Positions 16,324-25,854 of a stretch of 49,633 nucleotides of DNA are shown here, one piece after another. This DNA is from Fidelibacterota bacterium. GTDB lineage: Bacteria; Fidelibacterota; UBA8477; JABMPR01. The stretch is from contig JABMOS010000006.1 of the NCBI GenBank assembly GCA_013203185.1, positions 1-49,633 on the forward strand, written 5' to 3'. Position numbers and translations under genes: made by a program. The notes under the pieces were generated by a model. It was not told the origin of the DNA. It saw only the letters and a list, made by a program, of their open reading frames with translations, and ran no database searches. Numbering within the stretch: the stretch's first letter is position 1; each line of letters starts with the position of its first letter.

Positions 16324-18519
16324 TTAATCAGGTGATGTGTTTCCAAAGAGGTTGACCTTTTCATTTCTGATAAATACAAAGACTGGTGCAGGATTTTCAG
16401 GACTTTGATCATAGAAATACAGGATTGAATTGTCATCCTGGAGTACCCAATCTACACCGTCTCCTGCCAGATCTGGAAAGGCCTGCCTTAAATCAGAACC
16501 AATAAGCAAGTTCCAATCGTCCGGAAGACCAGTCTGACCTGAGGCAGCGGGAATGAGTAGGGAGGTCATTCTGTGAGATTTTGATGCATTGGTCTCCGAC
16601 CGTATAACTGAGCCCTTTTCTTTGTAGGACCCAAAGACCCATTCACAGTCAGCCTGATCAAGAGAAAGGATCCTAAAAGTAGAACCGTTCTTAAAGCTCG
16701 CCGTCACAGCTTTTGGGTCTGAGGATGAATATTTTCCCTGCCAGAGCTGCTGATAATCATGTTCCAATCCATCAGGATTCTCGAAATAATCAGAAACGAT
16801 CCAAAAACCATCCTTTATGAATAAGACCTCTCGTTGATAGCTGATACTCAGTGACTTATAGCCATCATGTGAACCACTAAAATAATCAATATCATCTCCA
16901 AACACGGATGTATTTACCTGGGGTTGAGGGAGATCAAGCCACTTTCCGAAACCAGAGCCACCACTGTTTCCCTTCCATTTCTGTGCCTGGGGAATACTGT
17001 CAATAAGCGCAACATTCTTAACCCAACTGTTCTTCCAGTATTGAAAATCTGGTTGATTGTATTTAACCTGATAATTGGGCAGAATTTCATTTCCGTGGGC
17101 ATAAGCCACCACACCCAGCATATCAGCATGTTGATGATCCGGTTTGGATTCGCTTAATCCAGCGGAGATGACCATATATTCATCATCCAGGTCCCAGCCA
17201 TTTCGCATGACATAATAACCGGTTGATTCCAGTGCTGCTGAACCCAATTCAGGGACCTGGGGTGTTGTGTTCTTAAGCCTGTTCAACTCGTCTTCGTTAA
17301 GGAGCCAGAAAAAGAGGGGCGAAACTCCCTCTTCCACAAAATAGGCATAGCGACTATCACCATACAGAATTGTCCCCAACGCCATGACCCCACTCATTTC
17401 ATTGACCTCAGCGTGGAGGGCATCCGTATCATCTTGAAGCACAGGAAGCTTGCGGTCAGGCTGAGCCAGAACCAGAAGTGCATCGAACATTTTTCGGAAT
17501 TGGGTGGTATAGATCTCAGGAAGTTCAATATTGCCGCGTTTGGCCAACTGCCAGACCCTGAGATAATTCTCGATATCACTCTGATGATAGTGCACAGTTC
17601 GCTCAAACTGAAAACCATCTGGATTGATCTCATGTTCTATGTGCCATACTAAACCATCGATTGCCAGCTTAAGCCACTGATCTGATTGTGTAAATTCGCG
17701 ATAGGTTGATGCTATCTCAAACAAAGCAACCATTCCGCGCGTGTGGTGGTTCCCATGTCTGACCCGTTTGCCGTTCTCAGCCAATTGAGCGGCTGTATGG
17801 AGAAAGGTCCTCATACTCTCAATTTGATCTTTGGAAGTGTATTCAGGCGTACTGAGGTAGGCGTGGTGACCAAAGAGCCAATAATGGGTGCGCTTGCCTG
17901 CTCGAAAGACCTCATATACTGCATTGCCCCCCTGGTCATACTCCCCTGCTGTAAAGGCTCGGTTTAGATCCAGCATCTGCCCTGTCCAATAGTCAAGATT
18001 CTCTAGCTCTGGTTCATCTGCAAAATACATCATGACCATATCAGTATGCTTGCTCTGACGAGCGATATGCCGTAGTCGATATGCAGTCACATCTTCTCCC
18101 CTCAGATTTTTAAAAGGGAGTACCCATTGTGTGTCAGATCCATATCGATCTTTAAAATAGGCTGAATTCTTGCGGTGATACTCCAATCTACCCTCATAGC
18201 TATCAAAATATTCGGTGTATTTCTTCGAAAATTCTTCCCATGAAAAATAGTACCTAGATGTGGCGGTTTCTTTAAAATATGCAGCAAGTAATCGCAGAGC
18301 TTTATCCCAGTCACCTTTGTCTCTGGCCTTATAGACCTTACTGAGCTCAGGTATCCCGGGAGCGAGTGAGAATAGCAGGACACTATCTGAGGGAATTTCG
18401 GAAAACTCTATGCTGGATGCAGGTGCTTTCGATTCGCCAAGCATACTGGGTTGGCAATTCATCACCAAAAGGCTGACCAAGATAGTGATAAGAATGAGAT
18501 AAACTGATGTCTTCTTCAA
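16324..18519 (-). CDS. heparinase II/III-family polysaccharide lyase, lipoprotein
   Basis: 731 residues with a lipobox (VMNC, Cys22). The N-terminal alpha/alpha toroid shows RHGNHHTRGM and RTVHYHQSDIENY, containing the presumed catalytic His and Tyr. The C-terminal beta-sandwich shows KPDHQHADML, the histidine-rich metal-site segment of heparinase II/III proteins. The architecture is like PL12/PL15/PL21, which act on uronic-acid polymers. It differs from the PL17 in the same operon. Substrate cannot be named; alginate oligomers or a glycosaminoglycan-like marine polymer are both possible. Confidence 0.82.
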   Translation of the reverse strand: MKKTSVYLILITILVSLLVMNCQPSMLGESKAPASSIEFSEIPSDSVLLFSLAPGIPELSKVYKARDKGDWDKALRLLAAYFKETATSRYYFSWEEFSKKYTEYFDSYEGRLEYHRKNSAYFKDRYGSDTQWVLPFKNLRGEDVTAYRLRHIARQSKHTDMVMMYFADEPELENLDYWTGQMLDLNRAFTAGEYDQGGNAVYEVFRAGKRTHYWLFGHHAYLSTPEYTSKDQIESMRTFLHTAAQLAENGKRVRHGNHHTRGMVALFEIASTYREFTQSDQWLKLAIDGLVWHIEHEINPDGFQFERTVHYHQSDIENYLRVWQLAKRGNIELPEIYTTQFRKMFDALLVLAQPDRKLPVLQDDTDALHAEVNEMSGVMALGTILYGDSRYAYFVEEGVSPLFFWLLNEDELNRLKNTTPQVPELGSAALESTGYYVMRNGWDLDDEYMVISAGLSESKPDHQHADMLGVVAYAHGNEILPNYQVKYNQPDFQYWKNSWVKNVALIDSIPQAQKWKGNSGGSGFGKWLDLPQPQVNTSVFGDDIDYFSGSHDGYKSLSISYQREVLFIKDGFWIVSDYFENPDGLEHDYQQLWQGKYSSSDPKAVTASFKNGSTFRILSLDQADCEWVFGSYKEKGSVIRSETNASKSHRMTSLLIPAASGQTGLPDDWNLLIGSDLRQAFPDLAGDGVDWVLQDDNSILYFYDQSPENPAPVFVFIRNEKVNLFGNTSPD

Positions 18520-18551
18520 AATGGTACCCCGTTTTTTAAAGAAAGTCGTGA

Positions 18552-20261
18552 TTAACGGTTCAATAAAATCTTATGCGTGATCTGCTCTGAGTTTTGATTG
18601 ATCTGGATAAAATATATACCACTGCTTAATTCAGGGGTATGCACTTGAACCCTGTGAATACCAGAGCCAAGCATCCCTTGATGAATATTACCCACCAGTC
18701 TACCTCGGATATCAAGAATGTTGATACTGGTATAAGCGTCATCTGGAACTTGAAACTCCAGGTTAAAACTATTGTTATACGGATTGGGGTAACTGTTCAC
18801 AAGCAAGCGTGTATCAGGTACAGATATGGGATCAATGCCTACTGGCTCCCACCAGGTGACATTAACACCGAACAATGTATCGGTTTCATTGTTATCACGC
18901 ACGTCATTGTCTGAACCATAAAATATATTGGTACCATTTTCTATCCAGACACCATTTGTATTGTAGTAGACCTCATTGCTATCAATCCAAACCGAATCTG
19001 GATCACCATCATAGTCGCCTAAGGTCCCATTGTCGTGTTTTAAGTAGATACCGATGAATCCAGATGAAGTATTATAGCGAATGATGTTGTTTTTAATGGT
19101 AGTACGTGGGCCGTTAAGAATATAAATGCCTTTAGCGCTGGAAACTGAGCTGCTCTGAATCGTATTGTGTTCAATGCGAGTGTAAGGTGATCCCAGGTAG
19201 ACCTTCACACCTTCCCGACAATTGGTAAACGTATTATGGTGGATATAGTTGTTATAGCCAGAGGCATCATGATCTGCACCTGTATTCCCAACACCAACAC
19301 CACCACCCATGGTCACATCCTCTACCACATTATAGCAGAGTTCGTTGTTGTACTCATCTTCCCCATGAAGATCCAGGGCATCCATAATGGTGAGCCGCAG
19401 AGTGTTGTTTCTGATCAGGTTATTGTGTGAGTAATATTGAACAACCACACCATGACGGATTTGAGGTCCTGTAAACGTATTATTTTCAATCAGATTGTAG
19501 CGGCTATCTCGAGCCAATCCATAGCTGTCATTGCCATGTCCGTTGCCCTGGAGAGAAATACCGTATCCTGCGCCTCCACCGCCTACATCAGTTGCCAGGC
19601 TAAAATCAGAATTTCTAATGATACAATCGCTTGAATTTGCCAGCCTAATGGCCGCCGCTCTGAACTTTTCAAATTTACAGCTATCCACGACGACTTGTCT
19701 GGATGGCGTGCTCCCGCTATCATCTATGTACAGGTGAACACCAGGGGCTGATCGATCAGGATTATTGTTAACCCTATCTGTGTAATATTGTCCTGAAAAG
19801 TTTGAGGTGAAGGTCAGGTTTTTGATAGTTATTGCAAACTTGCCCTGGATTTTGACGGTCTTTGTGGTCTCATTCTCATTAATGGAGAGTGGAAACTGAG
19901 ATTTGATGATGGCTCCTGCCATGGATTCCCCATGGAGGTGATAGCCATCAGACAACACAATGTGTGAATTCCCTGAGCTGCTGGATGGTGATGCCATATT
20001 ATAGACACCATTGGGGAAATAGACGAGATCACCCATACTGGCTGCATTAACTGCAGCTTCCACAGCTGGGCGGTCATCATTGTCATTATCCAGAATATCG
20101 GCACCATAATCCAGAACATTGATAGTATCACCCCAGGGCCAGTATGGCTCGAGGATTTCGTGAACCGATCCGTCTTCATTAAAAAAGCCTGGAATATTGA
20201 AGGCGGGTTGGGCTGACAATGATGCCAAAAGCACCAAATTCAGAAGGATAAGTCTGCTCAT
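18552..20261 (-). CDS. right-handed parallel beta-helix protein with T9SS C-terminal tail, candidate lyase
   Basis: 569 residues: signal peptide (MSRLILLNLVLLASLSAQ), then INVLDYGAD..DDRPAVEAAV, the usual opening of pectate-lyase-superfamily beta-helices, then many helix coils rich in N-x-I-x-N-N-x-I patterns to about residue 475. The last 80 residues are a T9SS-style sorting domain (NSYPNPYNNSF, GIYFIQINQ, ending KILLNR), so it should be exported across the outer membrane and surface-attached. I cannot assign a lyase or hydrolase family and see no decisive catalytic motif. It sits eight bases after kdgK in a uronate operon, so a role in polymer binding or cleavage is likely. Confidence 0.8.
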   Translation of the reverse strand: MSRLILLNLVLLASLSAQPAFNIPGFFNEDGSVHEILEPYWPWGDTINVLDYGADILDNDNDDRPAVEAAVNAASMGDLVYFPNGVYNMASPSSSSGNSHIVLSDGYHLHGESMAGAIIKSQFPLSINENETTKTVKIQGKFAITIKNLTFTSNFSGQYYTDRVNNNPDRSAPGVHLYIDDSGSTPSRQVVVDSCKFEKFRAAAIRLANSSDCIIRNSDFSLATDVGGGGAGYGISLQGNGHGNDSYGLARDSRYNLIENNTFTGPQIRHGVVVQYYSHNNLIRNNTLRLTIMDALDLHGEDEYNNELCYNVVEDVTMGGGVGVGNTGADHDASGYNNYIHHNTFTNCREGVKVYLGSPYTRIEHNTIQSSSVSSAKGIYILNGPRTTIKNNIIRYNTSSGFIGIYLKHDNGTLGDYDGDPDSVWIDSNEVYYNTNGVWIENGTNIFYGSDNDVRDNNETDTLFGVNVTWWEPVGIDPISVPDTRLLVNSYPNPYNNSFNLEFQVPDDAYTSINILDIRGRLVGNIHQGMLGSGIHRVQVHTPELSSGIYFIQINQNSEQITHKILLNR

Positions 20262-20269
20262 ATCAAGCT

Positions 20270-21295
20270 TTAGCGCTGAACACGCCCTGAGGTATTACCT
20301 CCGGCAACACTGTTTACTTCAGCTTCAGTCACCAGATTAAAATCACCAGGAATGGTATGCTTCATAGCAGAAGCAGCAACAGCAAACTCCAGAGCTTCCT
20401 GAGGCGCTTTCCCGTTTACCAGGGAGTGAATGAGTCCTGCACCAAATGAATCTCCCCCACCCACACGATCTACAATGTGGAGTGTGTATTTCTTGGAAAG
20501 GAAAAAATTCGTGCCATCATACAACATGGCTGCCCAATTGTTATCACTGGCTGAGAGACTCTCTCTGAGTGTGATGGCAACAAGTTTAGCCTTGCTGATC
20601 TTCATGACTTCTTGAGCTACTTCACGATAATGATCCACATCCAGTTCACCCTTATGTACATCTGTTGAGGAGGCACGGATGCCGAAGACATCTGCACAAT
20701 CCTCTTCGTTGGCGATGATTACATCTGTGAATTGTACCAATTCAGTCATGACCTTTTTAGCTTCTTCACGAGTCCAGAGCTTGTTTCGATAGTTCAGATC
20801 ACAACTTACCATAACTCCGGCTGCCTTGGCTGCTTTTGCTGCCTGTAGTGTTACTGCAGCTGTTTCAGGTGACAAAGCAGGTGTAATACCTGTTGTATGA
20901 AACCATTTCACATCGGCAAATATGGCTGTCCAATCAAAATCTTGCAGAGATACCTGAGAGATGGCCGTGTTTGCTCGATCATAGGTAACTTTCGAGGGGC
21001 GCACTGATGCGCCATGTTCAAGAAAATAAATACCCATGCGATCACCACCACGGGCAACGAAATCGGTACCCACACCATATTTATGAACGCTGGCAAGTGC
21101 AGCATCTGCAACTGGGTTATCTGGCAGCCTGGTAACGTATTGAACGTCATTGCCAAACATGGCTAGAGAAACAGCAACATTGGCTTCTCCGCCGCCGAAG
21201 GTTGCCTGGTAACGATCGGCTTGAGCTAAGCGCAAATAGTCATATGGCGCAAGTCTCAACATAATTTCCCCGAAAGTGACTATCTTTTGACTCAT
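20270..21295 (-). CDS. kdgK: 2-dehydro-3-deoxygluconokinase
   Basis: A PfkB-family sugar kinase of 341 residues that phosphorylates KDG to KDPG. GGGEANVAVSLA at 34-45 is the substrate-binding signature and VGGGDSFGAG at 278-287 holds the catalytic base Asp282. The opening VTFGEIMLRL is typical of KdgK. It lies nine bases after eda, completing the route from KDG to central metabolism. It is the only KDG kinase in the window and so serves both uronate operons. Confidence 0.94.
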   Translation of the reverse strand: MSQKIVTFGEIMLRLAPYDYLRLAQADRYQATFGGGEANVAVSLAMFGNDVQYVTRLPDNPVADAALASVHKYGVGTDFVARGGDRMGIYFLEHGASVRPSKVTYDRANTAISQVSLQDFDWTAIFADVKWFHTTGITPALSPETAAVTLQAAKAAKAAGVMVSCDLNYRNKLWTREEAKKVMTELVQFTDVIIANEEDCADVFGIRASSTDVHKGELDVDHYREVAQEVMKISKAKLVAITLRESLSASDNNWAAMLYDGTNFFLSKKYTLHIVDRVGGGDSFGAGLIHSLVNGKAPQEALEFAVAASAMKHTIPGDFNLVTEAEVNSVAGGNTSGRVQR

Positions 21296-21304
21296 GAATA
21301 TCCC

Positions 21305-21949
21305 CTATGTACGCCCTTTTTCAACTTCGGCGCAGTATTGACGGGCAAGATCAGTGAGATCCTCCCATTTTGAATTTGCAATTAAATCGTTTTTCAGCAG
21401 AGCACTCCCTACACCAACACAAACTGCCCCATTTCTCAGAAACTCAGCAACATTACTCAAATCAACACCGCCAGTAGGTGTCAACTTCAAATGCGGCATA
21501 GGTGCCAGAATATCTTTGAAGTAGCCAGGTCCAAATTTGGTCGCAGGAAATACCTTCACCACATCAGTCCCTGCAGAGAAAGATCTTTGAATCTCCGTGG
21601 GGGTCAACGAGCCCAAAATGGATGCAATCTCATGTTTTTGAGCTGCCTTGAGGATGCTGTCATCAAAAATGGGCGATACGATGAACTGTGCCCCAGCATC
21701 GATTCCTTTTTCCGCAACTTTCTCGTTTAACACAGACCCCAAGCCAACCAGAAGCTTGTCACCATATCTGGCCTTAAGATTCTGGATGATTTCAAAGGGT
21801 CGCGTGGAGCTCATGGTGACTTCCATGATGTTGATGCCACCAGCGATTAGTGCGTCGGCTGCATCCAGGACCTGTCCCCCGTCCGCAATGCGGACGACAG
21901 GGACAATTCCAACACTCATTATTTTATTTAGTACGTCTTGTTTATTCAT
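21305..21949 (-). CDS. eda: KDPG/KHG aldolase
   Basis: 214 residues, the usual length. It cleaves 2-keto-3-deoxy-6-phosphogluconate to pyruvate and glyceraldehyde-3-phosphate. Glu43 in MEVTMSS and the Schiff-base Lys132 in DVVKVFPA are visible, as is the phosphate-binding TPTGGV. It is co-transcribed with kdgF (14 bases upstream) and kdgK (9 bases downstream). Both the family and the context support the call. Confidence 0.95.
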   Translation of the reverse strand: MNKQDVLNKIMSVGIVPVVRIADGGQVLDAADALIAGGINIMEVTMSSTRPFEIIQNLKARYGDKLLVGLGSVLNEKVAEKGIDAGAQFIVSPIFDDSILKAAQKHEIASILGSLTPTEIQRSFSAGTDVVKVFPATKFGPGYFKDILAPMPHLKLTPTGGVDLSNVAEFLRNGAVCVGVGSALLKNDLIANSKWEDLTDLARQYCAEVEKGRT

Positions 21950-21963
21950 AGTGCAGCACCTTA

Positions 21964-22299
21964 TTAAGCTTCGAGGAAATCCTCACGCATGGGTGAAAAG
22001 GTATCAATGAGCACACCACTTTCCAGACAGATAGCTCCATGTTCAATACCACTCTCTATGACGAATGCATCTCCAGCAGTAAGAATCTTTTTCTCACCAC
22101 CCAGATTCACTTCGAAGGAACCTGATTCTACATAGGTGACCTGTTCATGGGGATGCTCGTGGACATAGCCCTCAGCACCCTTTTTAAATTCGACTCTCAC
22201 CAACATTAGATCATTGGTATAGCCTAATATTTGACGGTCCAGTCCTTCCTGAATGTTTTCTACAGGGACATCAGAGGATTTTACAAATTTTGTAGCCAT
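21964..22299 (-). CDS. kdgF: KdgF-type cupin, ring-opening of unsaturated uronate
   Basis: A single-domain cupin of 111 residues. Known KdgF proteins convert the cyclic unsaturated uronate released by lyases into the linear keto form (DEH for alginate). The metal-site residues are visible as His47 and His49 in VHEHPHEQ, Gln53, and His87 in GIEHGA. It lies between the transporter and eda, which is the common setting for KdgF in alginate and pectin loci. Good agreement of size, motif and neighbours. Confidence 0.88.
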   Translation of the reverse strand: MATKFVKSSDVPVENIQEGLDRQILGYTNDLMLVRVEFKKGAEGYVHEHPHEQVTYVESGSFEVNLGGEKKILTAGDAFVIESGIEHGAICLESGVLIDTFSPMREDFLEA

Positions 22300-22309
22300 T
22301 TTCTCGCTC

Positions 22310-23617
22310 CTACTTTACAGATTCCAGTTTACCACCAAAGAAAAAGACTGCCAGCACACCTAGAGGTACAAATAGAGCGATGATGACGAAGGCAGGGGTA
22401 AATGATTGTGAGGTAAATACGGGAATTAGAAAATTCATAATTATTACTGAAAACACACCAACTGTTCCACCCAAACCAGCCAGGGAAGCTACAGAGGAGC
22501 CTTTTAATATATCTGAAGGGATAGTTTGGACATTTCCAATTGAGAATTGGAAGCCAAACAGAACGATTGCCACGATGCCCACAAATTTCTCAGGCGTATC
22601 AGCAATGAGGATAGTGGATACCAATCCCAAGAACATGAGGGATGATCCAATAGTGATAGCTGTCTTCCTTGCAACACCAACAGCCTTGCCACTGGCAATA
22701 AGTTTGCCACTAAACCAGCCACCAGCCACGGAACCTAGAGCCGCACCAACATAAGGAACCCATGCAAAGGCACCGATTTCCTTGACGTTGAAACCATAAG
22801 TAGCAGCGAGGTAGATAGGCATCCAACCCACAAACAACCACCAGATAGGTTCATGGAAAAAGCGAGCAATCAGGACAGACCAGGAAGCTTTGTGAGAAAC
22901 AATCTCGCCCATGGTCATGGCTTTCTCCTCAGTTGCGTTATTATCAACTGCGGGTCTGCCGCCCAGGATATATTTCTTTTCTTCATCAGTGATCCAGGGA
23001 TGTGATTCTGGTCCAGATTTGTTAATGATCATCCAGGGAATTATCCAGAGCATTCCTAATATACCAACAAGGAGAAAGGTTACTTTCCAGCCTATGGCAA
23101 TAAATAAAAAGGCAATGAGCGGTGGTGAAATGACTGAGCCTATGGAAGCGCCTGCATTGAATAGGCCCTGTGCCACAGCACGCTCCTGTTGCGGGAACCA
23201 TTCAGCATTGGACTTCACAGCTCCAGGCCAGTTTCCAGCCTCACCAACTGCCAATGCGCCTCTGAAAATAGAGAAGGATAGCACACCTCTTGCCAGCGCA
23301 TGGAACATGGTGGAGAGTGACCAGACAAAGATTGAAAGCATGAAGCCTATCCGCGTACCAACTTTATCAAAAACACGACCAGTAACAGATTGACCAATAG
23401 CATAGAACACCATGAAAACATTTAAAATGATGGCATATTGCTGTTTGGCAACATCTGCAGTTGTATATCCCAGATCTTTGGCAATGCAATCACCCTCTGC
23501 CCACCACATAACACCCAGGGCTGATCGATCAATATAGTTAATAACTGTAGCCAGGGAGATGAGTGCGATAATCCACCACCTCAAGCCTTTAAATTTCGTT
23601 CCTTCGTTTGCACTCAT
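22310..23617 (-). CDS. MFS transporter, hexuronate (ExuT-like) family
   Basis: 435 residues with about twelve membrane helices, of the anion:cation symporter group. The first helix has INYIDRSALGVMWW and the loop after it leads into VFYAIGQSVTGRVFDKVG, close to ExuT-type hexuronate carriers; GEAGNWPGAVK is another group signature. In an alginate operon it probably imports the unsaturated monomer or DEH. It follows the PL17 gene by 22 bases. The precise cargo is inferred from position. Confidence 0.88.
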   Translation of the reverse strand: MSANEGTKFKGLRWWIIALISLATVINYIDRSALGVMWWAEGDCIAKDLGYTTADVAKQQYAIILNVFMVFYAIGQSVTGRVFDKVGTRIGFMLSIFVWSLSTMFHALARGVLSFSIFRGALAVGEAGNWPGAVKSNAEWFPQQERAVAQGLFNAGASIGSVISPPLIAFLFIAIGWKVTFLLVGILGMLWIIPWMIINKSGPESHPWITDEEKKYILGGRPAVDNNATEEKAMTMGEIVSHKASWSVLIARFFHEPIWWLFVGWMPIYLAATYGFNVKEIGAFAWVPYVGAALGSVAGGWFSGKLIASGKAVGVARKTAITIGSSLMFLGLVSTILIADTPEKFVGIVAIVLFGFQFSIGNVQTIPSDILKGSSVASLAGLGGTVGVFSVIIMNFLIPVFTSQSFTPAFVIIALFVPLGVLAVFFFGGKLESVK

Positions 23618-23639
23618 TATCTTCTCCTAGTGTTATGTT

Positions 23640-25841
23640 TTACTTCTGAATGACTTTAAAATTTCCCTTCCAGGAATAGGTCTCCCCGGAAAAGTCAACT
23701 GTGTGTTCAGCGTCAGCATCTGCTACAGCGTTATTTATCATGATTGTCCAGTGTAAATCCTTAGCCCCCAAAACTTCAACAACAGTCCCCTCATCAGAAT
23801 GTCCAACAACCCTGAGTTCCTGGATGGTAGGATGGACACTGATAGAACTTTCTTCAGCCAGACTATAGTATCCGTGTGGTTCCAGAATGCTGGCAAAGAC
23901 CATATCTTTACCTGAGGTGCGTGTGATGAATACTGGTTCGTTGCGGAGGTTAAAATTTGGATCGTTTGCACCTGTCATACCAAAAAGGATCTCTGACTTG
24001 GAGGGAACATCCGTGATATATGAATAATATCGATGTCCATCCAACCATGTGATCATGGCATCCGAGGTCACAGTTGCTCCAGCTGTTTTCCAGATATGTT
24101 CGTATCCACTGGATGTACCCAGGGGCTTTTGTACCTGGCTATCACCAGCGTACTCAAAATTTGTATTCATGATATAGCCCTTATAGTGGATAGGCATATC
24201 ATACTGGTGTTTTTTTTCAGATTCCACGCGATAGATATCTAGCACCACAGGGTACTCAAGACGCTGGTCTTCAATCAAGAGCATGGTTCTCTGCAGACTT
24301 GTACCATCATAATGGACATCAGTAGTTGCACTCATAACCTGAATCTCTGGATTGCTCACATCAAAGAAATGACGAGATGCATGCACTTTATCAGCTGCCT
24401 TGCGGTTGCCATCATTCTGCGACTTTCCATCTATAACCAGTGTATTGTGGGCAATAGTCTGTTTTGCATAGCTATTATTCTCAGGTAAATACCTTCCACC
24501 GTATTTGGTCTCAATGTTTACCCATCTGGCATATCCATAATCTGGGACCACATCTTCACCCCCATCGTAAAACATGAAATGAAGTTTATCGAAATGTCCA
24601 TGACCTAATCCATGACCACCATATTTCATGGCCAGAACTGTTTGATCTTTGCCTTCCCCACTTCTCAGGATCCCAAATCCACCATGTGTTCCATCATCGC
24701 CATCAACAAATTCGATACTGGACCATGAAGGTTCAGTAACTTCAGGCTCTTGAGCATATGCCTGGGCCAATTTTAATCCAGCTCCGTTAGGATATACTTC
24801 ACCTTGAATTTTAGCCAGCCCAAGTAGATTCTTATCAAATCCATAGCGATCAAAAATGACGGAAGTTCCGTACAGGACACCTGGGGCAAGAATATTCATG
24901 CTGACACTGGCATCATTAATGGGAAAGAATTCACCACTTGGACTTGTCATCTGAACCATGGAGTAAAAGGCTTTCTTGATGATTTCGTCCTTAAACTCAT
25001 AAATCTTCATATAGGGTCGATTACGTTCAAGGGCTTCTGCAAAAAACAATAAGGGACGGATGGCATAACGGACGTAGTAGGCACCTTCCATATAGTAACC
25101 ATCAGGAGAAAATAAATGTTCAACCTGTGCTAAGAATCCACCAGTCCCATTATTCTTCGTTCCAAAAATGGCACGTTCTACATATTCATCATTGCCCATG
25201 GCCAGACCGATCATCCCTACAGAAGCTGATGCCCACATTCCATGATTATGGATCTGATCGTGGGCTTCGGCATACTTGACTGAAAAGAGTTCCACCATGG
25301 GATTGAAGATATTGTCTTCATACTTCTGACGGTCCTCTGGTTTGAGCCATTCATATACACAATCATAGGCCTGGGCTGTGTTCAGGAGCCATACTGACTC
25401 ATTGAGCACCTGATGGAAAAGACGTCCTGGCTTCTGCTTTGCTGATAGTGGATGAGGACCCAGCGTTGGATACAACAAGGCATACTCATCCAGCATTGTT
25501 TTCACGAAGAATGCATAAGCCGTATCACCAGTAAAGGTAAACAAATAGCCTGCATTTTTCATATCCCGGTAATTCTGTTTGTGCTTCTCATGGGCATAGC
25601 CACCAGCCTCCCCTGGTAGGGGAACCTCTATATCAGCGCTTATGGCACCGTCAGCTGCTCCCTTGAGCTCTTGATAGCTACTCGCAAGGAGGGGATATTT
25701 CTCCAGACCTGCGACTACTTCCTGAGCTTCAGATACTGATAAACTCAAAGAAGGATGTGCGGGAAGTTTACCTTCCTGATCCTGGGAACACCCCAGAATC
25801 AGGAAAGACACAAACACAACGATGTGGATAGTTTTAATCAT
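23640..25841 (-). CDS. PL17 oligoalginate lyase, lipoprotein
   Basis: 733 residues with lipobox LILGC (Cys18). The toroid domain has the PL17 landmarks HNHGMW (Asn199, His200) and EGAYYVRY at 252-259 with the catalytic tyrosine. The second, beta-sheet domain has HGLGHGHFDKLHFMFYDGG with the zinc-site histidines and aspartate. PL17 enzymes act mainly as exolyases that release unsaturated monouronate from alginate oligomers, matching the KdgF and SDR genes beside it. Lipid anchoring suggests a periplasmic or outer-membrane site. One of the most secure substrate assignments in the window. Confidence 0.92.
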   Translation of the reverse strand: MIKTIHIVVFVSFLILGCSQDQEGKLPAHPSLSLSVSEAQEVVAGLEKYPLLASSYQELKGAADGAISADIEVPLPGEAGGYAHEKHKQNYRDMKNAGYLFTFTGDTAYAFFVKTMLDEYALLYPTLGPHPLSAKQKPGRLFHQVLNESVWLLNTAQAYDCVYEWLKPEDRQKYEDNIFNPMVELFSVKYAEAHDQIHNHGMWASASVGMIGLAMGNDEYVERAIFGTKNNGTGGFLAQVEHLFSPDGYYMEGAYYVRYAIRPLLFFAEALERNRPYMKIYEFKDEIIKKAFYSMVQMTSPSGEFFPINDASVSMNILAPGVLYGTSVIFDRYGFDKNLLGLAKIQGEVYPNGAGLKLAQAYAQEPEVTEPSWSSIEFVDGDDGTHGGFGILRSGEGKDQTVLAMKYGGHGLGHGHFDKLHFMFYDGGEDVVPDYGYARWVNIETKYGGRYLPENNSYAKQTIAHNTLVIDGKSQNDGNRKAADKVHASRHFFDVSNPEIQVMSATTDVHYDGTSLQRTMLLIEDQRLEYPVVLDIYRVESEKKHQYDMPIHYKGYIMNTNFEYAGDSQVQKPLGTSSGYEHIWKTAGATVTSDAMITWLDGHRYYSYITDVPSKSEILFGMTGANDPNFNLRNEPVFITRTSGKDMVFASILEPHGYYSLAEESSISVHPTIQELRVVGHSDEGTVVEVLGAKDLHWTIMINNAVADADAEHTVDFSGETYSWKGNFKVIQK

Positions 25842-25854
25842 TCATTCACCGCCC

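Noticed and set aside
23973-23980. TGTCATAC inside the PL17 gene
   Set aside because: Coding sequence, no ATAAT flank, not near a start codon.
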